35,132 bases of DNA from Promethearchaeota archaeon (lineage in GTDB: Archaea; Asgardarchaeota; Lokiarchaeia; Sigyniarchaeales; SOKP01): the NCBI GenBank assembly GCA_013375485.1, contig JABXKB010000009.1, forward strand, positions 1 to 35,132, written 5' to 3'. Positions within the stretch are counted from its first letter, which is position 1; each line of letters opens with the position of its first letter. The position numbers and the translations under genes were made by a program. Under the pieces are notes generated by a model. It searched no databases and was not told the origin of the DNA. It was given only the letters and a program-made list of their open reading frames with translations. Below are positions 21,994 through 29,004 of this stretch, piece by piece.

Positions 21994-23348
21994 TAGAATT
22001 ACTTTTATTTGATTTAGATGGTGTTTTGGTTGACGCAAAGGAACTTCATTACGAAGCTCTTAATGATGCTCTTTCTGAAATTGGAGAAGATTTTATTATT
22101 TCAGAACAAGAACACTTAACTGTATACGATGGTTTAAAGACTAGGTCGAAATTGAACATACTTTCAGAACAAAAAGGTTTACCTAGAAAATTTCATGATC
22201 AAGTTTGGGAAAGAAAACAAAAGATAACATCTAAAAAAATACAAGACTTAGAGCACAACCAAGATCTTATAAAACTTTTTAAACACTTAAGATCAAAAAA
22301 TTTAAAAATAGCATGTTGTTCTAATTCTATAAGAAGATCTGTTATTTTAATGCTTTCTAAAGTTGGCATCATTGAATACTTTGATTTAATAATGTCCAAC
22401 GAAGATGTTAAAAATTCAAAACCCCACCCGCAGATATATTGGGACGCTATGTCTATTTTAGGTTTTACTCCAGAGCAAACCTTAATAGTTGAAGATTCAC
22501 CAAACGGCCTATTAGCCGCTCAAAGATCTGGAGCAAACGTTGTCAGAGTAAAAAACGTACAAGATTTAACTATCGAAAAAATAGAAAGAAACATTTTAAA
22601 AACTAAAAATATGAAAACAAAATGGCAGGATAGAAACCTTAATGTATTGATACCTATGGCTGGTGCTGGTAGTCGTTTTGAACAAGCTGGTTACACGTTC
22701 CCCAAGCCTTTGATTGAGGTTAATGGTAAACCAATGATTCAAGTCGTAGTAGATAATTTAAACTTTGAAAGCAAATACACTTTTATTGTTCAGAAAAAAC
22801 ATAGAGAAAAATACAACCTTGACTCTATGCTTGGAATGATATCAGATAAACCGAACGTTGTTGAGGTTGATGGTATTACTGAAGGCGCAGCTTGTACAAC
22901 ACTATTAGCTAAAGAACTAATAAATAATGACAACCCTTTAATTATTGCTAATTCAGATCAGTTCGTTGATTGGGACACAAGCGAGTTTATGTATAAGATG
23001 CAAGAACAAGATCTTGATTGTGGAATATTAACCTTTAGATCTACTCACCCCAAATGGTCTTTTGCTAAAATTGACGAAAATGGTTTTGTTACTGAAGTCG
23101 CAGAAAAGAATCCTATTTCAGATATAGCTACTGTAGGAATTTATTATTGGAAAAAAGGATCTGACTATGTTAAATATGCAGAGCAGATGATAGAGAAAAA
23201 CAAAAGATTCAATAATGAGTTTTATGTTTGTCCAGTTTTCAATGAGGCTATAGAAGACGGGAAAAAGATTAAAACCTTCGACATTGAAAAAATGTGGGGA
23301 CTTGGAACTCCAGAAGATTTAGATATATTTTTAAAGAACAACGAGTAG
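21990..23348 (+). CDS. HAD phosphatase / sugar nucleotidyltransferase fusion
   Basis: 452 residues in two domains. Residues 1 to about 205 are a HAD hydrolase of the beta-phosphoglucomutase type: FDLDGVLVD (7-15, nucleophile D8 and acid D10), CCSNS (109-113), K144 (KNSKPHP) and VEDSPNG (167-173). From about 217 a Rossmann-type NTP transferase begins: NVLIPMAGAGSRF (218-230), FPKPLIEVNGKPMI (237-250) and a later ANSDQFVD metal-binding aspartate block. An ATG at 22611 (M208) marks the domain junction. Probably one protein makes or trims a sugar phosphate and activates it as an NDP-sugar or similar. It overlaps the preceding gene by four bases. Confidence 0.85.
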   Translation: MIELLLFDLDGVLVDAKELHYEALNDALSEIGEDFIISEQEHLTVYDGLKTRSKLNILSEQKGLPRKFHDQVWERKQKITSKKIQDLEHNQDLIKLFKHLRSKNLKIACCSNSIRRSVILMLSKVGIIEYFDLIMSNEDVKNSKPHPQIYWDAMSILGFTPEQTLIVEDSPNGLLAAQRSGANVVRVKNVQDLTIEKIERNILKTKNMKTKWQDRNLNVLIPMAGAGSRFEQAGYTFPKPLIEVNGKPMIQVVVDNLNFESKYTFIVQKKHREKYNLDSMLGMISDKPNVVEVDGITEGAACTTLLAKELINNDNPLIIANSDQFVDWDTSEFMYKMQEQDLDCGILTFRSTHPKWSFAKIDENGFVTEVAEKNPISDIATVGIYYWKKGSDYVKYAEQMIEKNKRFNNEFYVCPVFNEAIEDGKKIKTFDIEKMWGLGTPEDLDIFLKNNE

Positions 23349-23350
23349 AT

Positions 23351-23959
23351 GTGATACACGAAGGACAAAAGATTATATTCATTGGCAATCCAAGAGCTTG
23401 TACAACGAGCTTAAGTAAACTCCTTAAGCCAAAGGGTTTTAATTTTAAATTTTGGCATGACCCAGTTCAATATTATATAGATAATATAAAAAATTATCAA
23501 AACTATGAATACTTTATGATTTGCAGAAACCCTTACGATAGATTTTTATCTTGGTGGTTTCAATTAAGAAGACATTCTCACGATTTTATAATGAAATATA
23601 AATCGTTTGAAGAGTGGATCAAAAGCGGAGAATATCATGACTTTCCAAAAAGAAAAAGAGGAGATCCTAGACCACCAAGAACTTATTGGCAAACACATTG
23701 CCCATTAAAACAGTTTGATTTTATAAAAAACGATAAAGATATACATGTAAACATTCTAAAATTCGAAAAAATTCAAGAAGATTGGATTAATGTTTTTTGT
23801 AAAAAGACGAAAGTTTTTAACACTTCAAATTATCCTAAATTACCGATCACAAACGAAACTAATCATAAAAAATATGAAGATTATTATACAGAAGAATTAA
23901 AAGAAATTGTTTATAATCACGCAAAAGAAGACTTCCTAAATTTTGGATATGAAAGATGA
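23351..23959 (+). CDS. Sulfotransferase-like protein 2
   Basis: 202 residues from a GTG at 23351, two bases after the previous stop codon; the open frame extends upstream to 23294 but would overlap the nucleotidyltransferase. The PAPS 5'-loop is IGNPRACTTSLSK (11-23) and the 3'-loop FMICRNPYDRFLSWWF (55-70). It is more divergent from the usual H-I-P-K-T-G-G-T-S loop than the sulfotransferase at 19771, and the two are not close copies, so they likely sulfate different positions. Fold assignment good; substrate unknown. Confidence 0.75.
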   Translation: MIHEGQKIIFIGNPRACTTSLSKLLKPKGFNFKFWHDPVQYYIDNIKNYQNYEYFMICRNPYDRFLSWWFQLRRHSHDFIMKYKSFEEWIKSGEYHDFPKRKRGDPRPPRTYWQTHCPLKQFDFIKNDKDIHVNILKFEKIQEDWINVFCKKTKVFNTSNYPKLPITNETNHKKYEDYYTEELKEIVYNHAKEDFLNFGYER

Positions 23960-24584
23960 CATAACACAAACAAATTACCACCCAGAGTGGCAGAACAATA
24001 GAATAAAATTTATCCTAGAAAAATACCCAAAAGATTTTTTTAAAGGTAAAAAAATACTTGAGTTGGCTCCATTCAATGGATACATAGGTTCTTTCTTTCA
24101 AAAGATAGGTGCTGAAGTAACTATGGCAGAAGGTAGACAGGAAAATATAGAAAACATAAAACGAGATTACCCTCAAATTAAAAATATTTCCCAAAAAAAC
24201 CTTGATACAAAAGATTGGGATTTGGGTAAGTTTGATGTAATTATAAATTTTGGTTTATTTTATCATCTTCAAAACTTTCATAAAGAACATTTAAAAAATT
24301 GTTTAGACAATTGTGATTTAATGTTTTTTGAAACTGTGGTTTTCGATTCAGATAAGCCAGAAATTCACTTTAGAAGAGAAAATGGAAAGGATCAATCATT
24401 AACATCGGTTGGAGGAAACCCATCTACTTCTTGGTTGCATAATTTTTTCGATGACTATGGTTGTAAATACAAAAAATATTCTTCTTCAGAATTGAACGGA
24501 GGAATACACCACTATGATTGGTTAGACAAAAACACAAGAAAACTTGACTGCGCGGCAAGAAGGTTTTGGATAATAGAAAAATAA
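23949..24584 (+). CDS. SAM-dependent methyltransferase (class I)
   Basis: 211 residues from ATG 23949, overlapping the sulfotransferase end by 11 bases; a TTG two codons upstream is less likely. Motif I is ILELAPFNGYIG (36-47), with an acidic end of strand 2 in TMAEGRQENI and a motif IV-like block INFGLFYHLQN. In this island the natural role is O-methylation of a sugar, like other phage and capsule methyltransferases, but small-molecule targets cannot be excluded. Confidence 0.8.
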   Translation: MKDDITQTNYHPEWQNNRIKFILEKYPKDFFKGKKILELAPFNGYIGSFFQKIGAEVTMAEGRQENIENIKRDYPQIKNISQKNLDTKDWDLGKFDVIINFGLFYHLQNFHKEHLKNCLDNCDLMFFETVVFDSDKPEIHFRRENGKDQSLTSVGGNPSTSWLHNFFDDYGCKYKKYSSSELNGGIHHYDWLDKNTRKLDCAARRFWIIEK

Positions 24585-24585
24585 A

Positions 24586-25332
24586 ATGAAAGTAGCTTTA
24601 GTATTTTTTGGTCAACCTAGATTTATTCATAATCCGAATCCTTATGAATCAAACAAAAATTTCATACTAGATAAATATGAAACTGATGTTTATTGTCATG
24701 CATGGTTCTCAGAAAAAGATTCTGAGTATGACTTTTCTTGTTGGAGTACATTAAAAGAGTGTCCAGTTGAAAAAGACTCTATAGAACATATCAAGAAGTT
24801 ATATAATCCCAAAAAAATACAAGTAGACGAACCAAGGAAGTTTGAATTTTCGGAGGATACTTTTGAAATATTAAACGAAATATCAAAAAACATAGGCAAG
24901 TCTCACATCTTTACTAAGGATACTTATAGTAATGTTCTGTCTCAATCTTGTAGTATTGAAAGAGCCTTGAGGTTAATAGAAAATAAAGAACAGTATGACT
25001 TTATTATATTATCTCGTTATGATAATCAAATTTTTGAGTTTCCAGATCTACATCGTTTAAGCAAAAAAGATATGTATGTAAGTCATATACACAATCGTTT
25101 TCCAGATATGCTGATATTTTTTGGCCCTTGTTTATTAGAAAGTATGTGTTACTATTCCAATATAGAAGATATAATAAAAGAGCATAGCAGTAGGTTTTGG
25201 GAACCTTCAAACGAATGTTTGAAAATGTTTGCCCTTGTTGACTTCATCACTAAGAACAACTCAGAATCAAGACTTGGTTCAGTTAAGATGATTATTAAAG
25301 CTGTAAGAGATTCAAATTCAATAGGCATATGA
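24586..25332 (+). CDS. Putative glycosyltransferase-like protein, paralog of 21292-21993
   Basis: 248 residues. It opens MKVALVFFGQPRFIHNPN, with CHAWFSEKD (37-45) and FIILSRYDNQIF (139-150) as landmarks shared with the gene at 21292. The R-x-D motif may bind the donor's metal ion. I recognise similar proteins from phage and capsule loci only by their opening, so the function is inferred from context. It begins one base after the methyltransferase stop, and its stop overlaps the next start. Confidence 0.55.
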   Translation: MKVALVFFGQPRFIHNPNPYESNKNFILDKYETDVYCHAWFSEKDSEYDFSCWSTLKECPVEKDSIEHIKKLYNPKKIQVDEPRKFEFSEDTFEILNEISKNIGKSHIFTKDTYSNVLSQSCSIERALRLIENKEQYDFIILSRYDNQIFEFPDLHRLSKKDMYVSHIHNRFPDMLIFFGPCLLESMCYYSNIEDIIKEHSSRFWEPSNECLKMFALVDFITKNNSESRLGSVKMIIKAVRDSNSIGI

Positions 25333-25751
25333 TACAAAAGATAATTTCACATAGAGCCAATATAAAAGGTCCAAACAAAGATTTAGAAAATAATCCAGAA
25401 CAGATTTTAAAAGTATTAAAAATGGGTTTTGATTGTGAGATTGATGTTTGGTTTGTTGATAATAAATTCTACCTTGGTCATGATGAACCGCAATACGAAA
25501 CAGATTATAATTTTTTAAGCCAGACGGGTTTATGGATTCACTGCAAAAATTTTAAAGCTCTTATAACAGTACCCATTAGTTCAAATTATTTTTGGCACGA
25601 AGAAGATGATTATACATTAACATCAAAAAGATATATTTGGACATATCCAAACAAAATAGTTGAAGATAATTGTATTATTGTTGATAATAATGTTGACTGG
25701 ATTAATAAAGGATATAACTGTTTCGGGGTTTGCACTGATTATATAAAATGA
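25329..25751 (+). CDS. Short glycerophosphodiester phosphodiesterase (GDPD)-like protein
   Basis: 140 residues, against about 240 for full GDPD TIM barrels. The N-terminal catalytic part is complete: H8-R9 (SHRAN), E20-N21 (DLENNPEQ), E37 and D39 (CEIDVW) and H51 (LGHDEP). This matches the H-R-G, E-N-T, E-x-D and H catalytic set. The C-terminal half-barrel is reduced. It may cleave or transfer glycerol phosphate groups of a surface glycan. It overlaps its neighbours by four bases at each end. Family good; activity uncertain because of its length. Confidence 0.7.
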   Translation: MIQKIISHRANIKGPNKDLENNPEQILKVLKMGFDCEIDVWFVDNKFYLGHDEPQYETDYNFLSQTGLWIHCKNFKALITVPISSNYFWHEEDDYTLTSKRYIWTYPNKIVEDNCIIVDNNVDWINKGYNCFGVCTDYIK

Positions 25752-26779
25752 AAAAAGTAATTATCACAGGGGTAACAGGTCAAGATGGAAGTCACATGGC
25801 AGACTATTTGTTGGCGAACGACGACATTGATATAGTTGCTGGCGTACGCCGACTTTCGGTAAAGAACCACGAAAACATCAAACACTTGGTGGACAACCCA
25901 CGCTTTAAATTAATTGATCTTGATGTCACCGATCAAGCTAATGTTGATCGTGTTATTTTAGAAGAAAAACCAGATTATTTTATCAACTTTGCTGCCAATT
26001 CTTTTGTTGGTGTTAGTTGGGATATGCCAGAAAACCACATGAAGACAAACTGCATGGCAGTTCTTTATCAACTTGAAGCGATTCGTAAGCACTGTCCTTG
26101 GTGCAGATATTACAATGCTGGCTCCTCAGAGGAGTTTGGAGACGTTGTAACCACTCCGCAGGACGAGACTCACCCACTACGCCCAAGAAGCCCCTACGGA
26201 GCTTCTAAGGCTGCTGCAAGGCATTTGGTAAAGGTGTGGCGTGAAAGCTATGGTTTATACGCCATTCAAGGTTGGTTGTTTAATCATGAAGGCACAAGGA
26301 GGGGTGAGGAGTTTCTCACCCGTAAGGTTACAAAAGCCGTAGCTAGAATCGTGAAGGAAATCAGAGATGGCAAAGAAGTAAAACCTCTGGAAATTGGCAA
26401 CCTAGATTCTAAAAGAGATTGGTCAGATGCAGAGGATTTTGTTGCGGGTATCTGGCTAATGCTAAATCAAGAAAAACCAAAAGAATATGTATTAGCTTCA
26501 GGAGAAACATATACCATTCGTGAGTTTGTTGAGTCGGCATTTGGCTTTGCGGGATTTAATCCAGATGAATGCTATTGGGAAGGTGAAGGGACAAATTCTA
26601 AATACTATCATTGTGATCAACTTCTTGTTAAAATAAATCCAAAATATTACAGACCAGCTGAAGTTAATTTATTGCTTGGTGACCCAAGTCTTGCAGAAGA
26701 AGAAATGGGTTGGGTCAGAAAAACAGACTTTTATGGATTAGTAAAAAAGATGGTTGACAATGATATCAACATGCTATAA
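25748..26779 (+). CDS. gmd: GDP-mannose 4,6-dehydratase
   Basis: 343 residues, short-chain dehydrogenase fold. NADP site GVTGQDGSH (8-16), matching G-x-x-G-x-x-G; catalytic S-S-E in GSSEEFG (125-131); Y150-x-x-x-K154 (YGASK); and the GMD-typical NHEGTRRGEEFLTRK (179-193; usual form NHESPRRGETFVTRK). It turns GDP-mannose into GDP-4-keto-6-deoxymannose, precursor of fucose, rhamnose or perosamine-type sugars. No epimerase/reductase follows in this window, so the end sugar is open. Its codons and GC look richer in G and C than its neighbours (for example GTACGCCGACTTTCGG near 25843), suggesting separate acquisition. A promoter for the next gene overlaps its end. Confidence 0.93.
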   Translation: MKKVIITGVTGQDGSHMADYLLANDDIDIVAGVRRLSVKNHENIKHLVDNPRFKLIDLDVTDQANVDRVILEEKPDYFINFAANSFVGVSWDMPENHMKTNCMAVLYQLEAIRKHCPWCRYYNAGSSEEFGDVVTTPQDETHPLRPRSPYGASKAAARHLVKVWRESYGLYAIQGWLFNHEGTRRGEEFLTRKVTKAVARIVKEIRDGKEVKPLEIGNLDSKRDWSDAEDFVAGIWLMLNQEKPKEYVLASGETYTIREFVESAFGFAGFNPDECYWEGEGTNSKYYHCDQLLVKINPKYYRPAEVNLLLGDPSLAEEEMGWVRKTDFYGLVKKMVDNDINML

Positions 26780-26780
26780 T
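26754..26780 (+). promoter_or_regulatory. Sigma-70 promoter of the replication module, near-leaderless layout
   Basis: TTGACA (26754-26759), 15-bp spacer ending TGC (extended -10), TATAAT (26775-26780): both hexamers are consensus. It overlaps the gmd stop codon. Eight bases then lead to the ATG at 26789. Confidence 0.75.
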
Positions 26781-26788
26781 ATGACCTC

Positions 26789-27256
26789 ATGCCTAGAGGT
26801 AAAAAACGGTGTCCAGAATGCAATGTTTATGTAGGTGTAAGAACTTTAGCTTGCGACTGCGGGTTTAATTTTGGTAAACCCAAAATCAAAAAAGCTCAAA
26901 AAAGCAGGGTTCCAGAAAAACCTAAAATAAACAAAAGAAAAATACTAACCCGATTGCTTGAAATACCTAAGACAAGCAAAAGGTTTTTTTATGCAAGAGA
27001 AATGAAACTCTTGAACGATTTATGCAATCGTTACTCTCTTGAGTTCATGAATGTGGTTTCTTTTTACAGGAAACTAGACTCACTTGCTTATCTACTTAGC
27101 CCCAAACTAAGGGATACAATGGATAAAAAATGGAGGGCTTTCAATTATAAGCTTGACAAAAGCAAGTATAAAGAATATAATATTGGGGACAAGATAGGAA
27201 AAGATAAGAACATAAAAAAAGAAATTAAAACAACCAGAGATTTTTTAGATGAGTAG
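26789..27256 (+). CDS. Zinc-ribbon protein of unknown function
   Basis: 155 residues. The N-terminal ribbon has Cys at 8, 11, 22 and 24 (CPEC ... CDCG), followed by a Lys-rich linker. A helical part, FFYAREMKLLNDLCNRYSLE, and a block YLLSPKLRDTMDKKWRAFN come next, then a basic C-terminus. The composition suggests nucleic acid binding. It is the first gene after a consensus promoter and overlaps the start of the RecA-like gene by eight bases, so it may regulate or assist replication or recombination. I know no characterised homologue. Confidence 0.6.
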   Translation: MPRGKKRCPECNVYVGVRTLACDCGFNFGKPKIKKAQKSRVPEKPKINKRKILTRLLEIPKTSKRFFYAREMKLLNDLCNRYSLEFMNVVSFYRKLDSLAYLLSPKLRDTMDKKWRAFNYKLDKSKYKEYNIGDKIGKDKNIKKEIKTTRDFLDE

Positions 27257-28367
27257 CGATTTAAGTTCACAAAGTATACTTGACAACTTCCTTAAAACAC
27301 ACAAGGAAGACCATTATAATTTTGAAGAAGAGATTGATTATAAAGTGTCAAGCGGATCTCTTCAGTTTGATTTACATTTAGGTGGAGGTTTCGGTCCTGG
27401 ATTGCATAGATTCTGCGGCATGAACGAAGGAGGTAAAACAAGCGAAGCGTTGGAGGTTATGAGAAACTTTTTAAACACCGTTCCAGATGGTAAAGGTTTT
27501 TACATTAAAGCGGAAGGAAGGCTTTCTAAAGACATGCGAGAAAGGTCTGGTATAAATTTTGTCTTTACTGCTGAAGAATGGGTTGAAGGAACTTGTTTTA
27601 TTCTTGAGTCTAATGTATACGAAACTGTTTGTGAAATCATGACAGAGTTGGTGGACAATAATCCAGAAAAGTTTAAGTATTGTTTTGTCCTTGATTCTGT
27701 AGACGGCTTAATTCTTAAGAATGATAAAAATAAAGGTTATGAAGATGCTCATAAAGTAGCTGGAGGAGCAAACGTAGCATCTACATTTATGAAAGCTATG
27801 GCTATAAAACTAGGTAAGAGAGGTCATATGGCAATTTTCATATCGCAGGTCAGAGCAGACATTAAGCTTGATCCTTATTCAAAAGCTCCAGTAAGGCAAA
27901 CATCTGCTACAGGAGGTAATGCCTTATTACATTTTGCTAACTGGATTATTGAGTTTGAAGCTAGATACACAAAAGACTTGATACTAAAAAACCCATCAAT
28001 CAAGAAGATGGATGCAGAAAAAAATCCAGCTATTGGTCATTTCGCAAACGTTACTGTTAAAAAATCACCCAACGAAAAAACAAATTTAAGGATAACATAC
28101 CCAATTAAGTATGGTCGCAAAAACGGAACATCTATTTGGCTTGAGAAAGAAATAGTTGATCTTCTTTATGCTTGGGAGTTTATTAAGAAAAGGGGTTCTT
28201 GGATTCAAACGACAGAGGATTTCAAAGAGGTTTTAGAAGAAAACAAAATAGAATTTCCAGAAAAGATGCAGGGTGAAAATAACCTGTTTAAAATAATAGA
28301 AGAAAACGAAGAGGCCGCTTTATTCTTAGTAAAATACTTTAAAGAGGCTATCGGTGAACTGTCATGA
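27249..28367 (+). CDS. RecA/UvsX-like recombinase
   Basis: 372 residues. Walker A is GMNEGGKT (57-64), Walker B FVLDSVDG (146-153), and the loop with the conserved Gln is FISQVRAD (197-204, Q200). A TGGNALLHFANWIIEFE block matches the region after loop 2. The Walker A loop differs from both RecA (GPESSGKT) and T4 UvsX (GPSKSFKS). The catalytic-Glu block reads FYIKAEGRLS. The protein forms filaments on single-stranded DNA and promotes strand exchange, for recombination-dependent replication. The next start overlaps its stop (ATGA). Confidence 0.9.
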   Translation: MSSDLSSQSILDNFLKTHKEDHYNFEEEIDYKVSSGSLQFDLHLGGGFGPGLHRFCGMNEGGKTSEALEVMRNFLNTVPDGKGFYIKAEGRLSKDMRERSGINFVFTAEEWVEGTCFILESNVYETVCEIMTELVDNNPEKFKYCFVLDSVDGLILKNDKNKGYEDAHKVAGGANVASTFMKAMAIKLGKRGHMAIFISQVRADIKLDPYSKAPVRQTSATGGNALLHFANWIIEFEARYTKDLILKNPSIKKMDAEKNPAIGHFANVTVKKSPNEKTNLRITYPIKYGRKNGTSIWLEKEIVDLLYAWEFIKKRGSWIQTTEDFKEVLEENKIEFPEKMQGENNLFKIIEENEEAALFLVKYFKEAIGELS

Positions 28368-28771
28368 AGTTTTTAGACCCATTAGGTAGACCAAGAAACC
28401 TAAAGAGTGCTAAAAAATATTTGATTGATTGGGATGCCAAAAGCAGAAGTAAGTTCCAAAGTAGGATTAAAAATTTTTTAAAACCTTACTGGAAAAACGA
28501 TGTAGTTTTTGAAGAGTTCAGAATAGTAGGCACTAAGCTATCTTTGGATTTTTATAATGCAAATAAAAATATCGCAGTAGAAGTCCAAGGAGATCAACAT
28601 ACAAAATACGTTAAGCATTTTCACAAGAATAGGCTTCAATATCTAGATCAACTAAAAAGAGATCAAAAGAAGCTTGACTTTTGCGAGTTTAATGATATAA
28701 AGTTGGTAGAGATTTATACAACTGACGTAGTTAATGCTTCGTTTTTTAAAGATCAAGATATATTTTTATGA
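28364..28771 (+). CDS. Small PD-(D/E)XK-type endonuclease (Vsr/DUF559-like)
   Basis: 135 residues. The core reads FRIVGTKLSLDFYNA (53-67) then NIAVEVQGDQHTKY (69-82): D62 and E73-x-Q75 fit the D-x(n)-E-x-(K/Q) nuclease site. An H79 and a later acidic helix resemble Vsr/DUF559 proteins. A helical basic N-terminus (KSRSKFQSRIKNFL) could bind DNA. Between RecA-like and helicase genes, a junction-resolving or mismatch-type nuclease is plausible. A selfish homing nuclease is less likely, since it sits in frame with tight overlaps on both sides. Confidence 0.65.
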   Translation: MKFLDPLGRPRNLKSAKKYLIDWDAKSRSKFQSRIKNFLKPYWKNDVVFEEFRIVGTKLSLDFYNANKNIAVEVQGDQHTKYVKHFHKNRLQYLDQLKRDQKKLDFCEFNDIKLVEIYTTDVVNASFFKDQDIFL

Positions 28772-29004
28772 GTAACAAAGACGAAACAGAATTTTCAATA
28801 CCAGAGAATTTTATAAAGCAGCTTTATGAGTTTAGTGGAGGGGCAGATAAAAACAAGGGTATAATTATAGCCCTTTGTAGTGAAAATGGTTCTCCTACAA
28901 TTTACTCTCGCCACGAATCCTTAATAATTGAGCTTGGTTTAAAAAAAGCTCTAGAGGATTTTTTAGATGACACAATAGAATTGATTGAAAAAGACAGCAA
29001 ATGA
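28768..29004 (+). CDS. Small hypothetical protein, 78 residues
   Basis: It starts within the nuclease stop (ATGA) and ends overlapping the helicase start, so the frame is real by its spacing. The chain has an acidic start (DETEFSIPENF), a strand pair (IIIALCSENGSPTIYS) and an amphipathic, acidic C-terminal helix. No family recognised. It may be a helicase-loading or replication accessory factor by position only. Confidence 0.6.
   Translation: MSNKDETEFSIPENFIKQLYEFSGGADKNKGIIIALCSENGSPTIYSRHESLIIELGLKKALEDFLDDTIELIEKDSK

Noticed and set aside
28364-28771. Homing endonuclease insertion between recombinase and helicase genes
   Set aside because: Tight ATGA overlaps on both sides and a PD-(D/E)XK rather than LAGLIDADG or HNH signature favour a resident replication nuclease.
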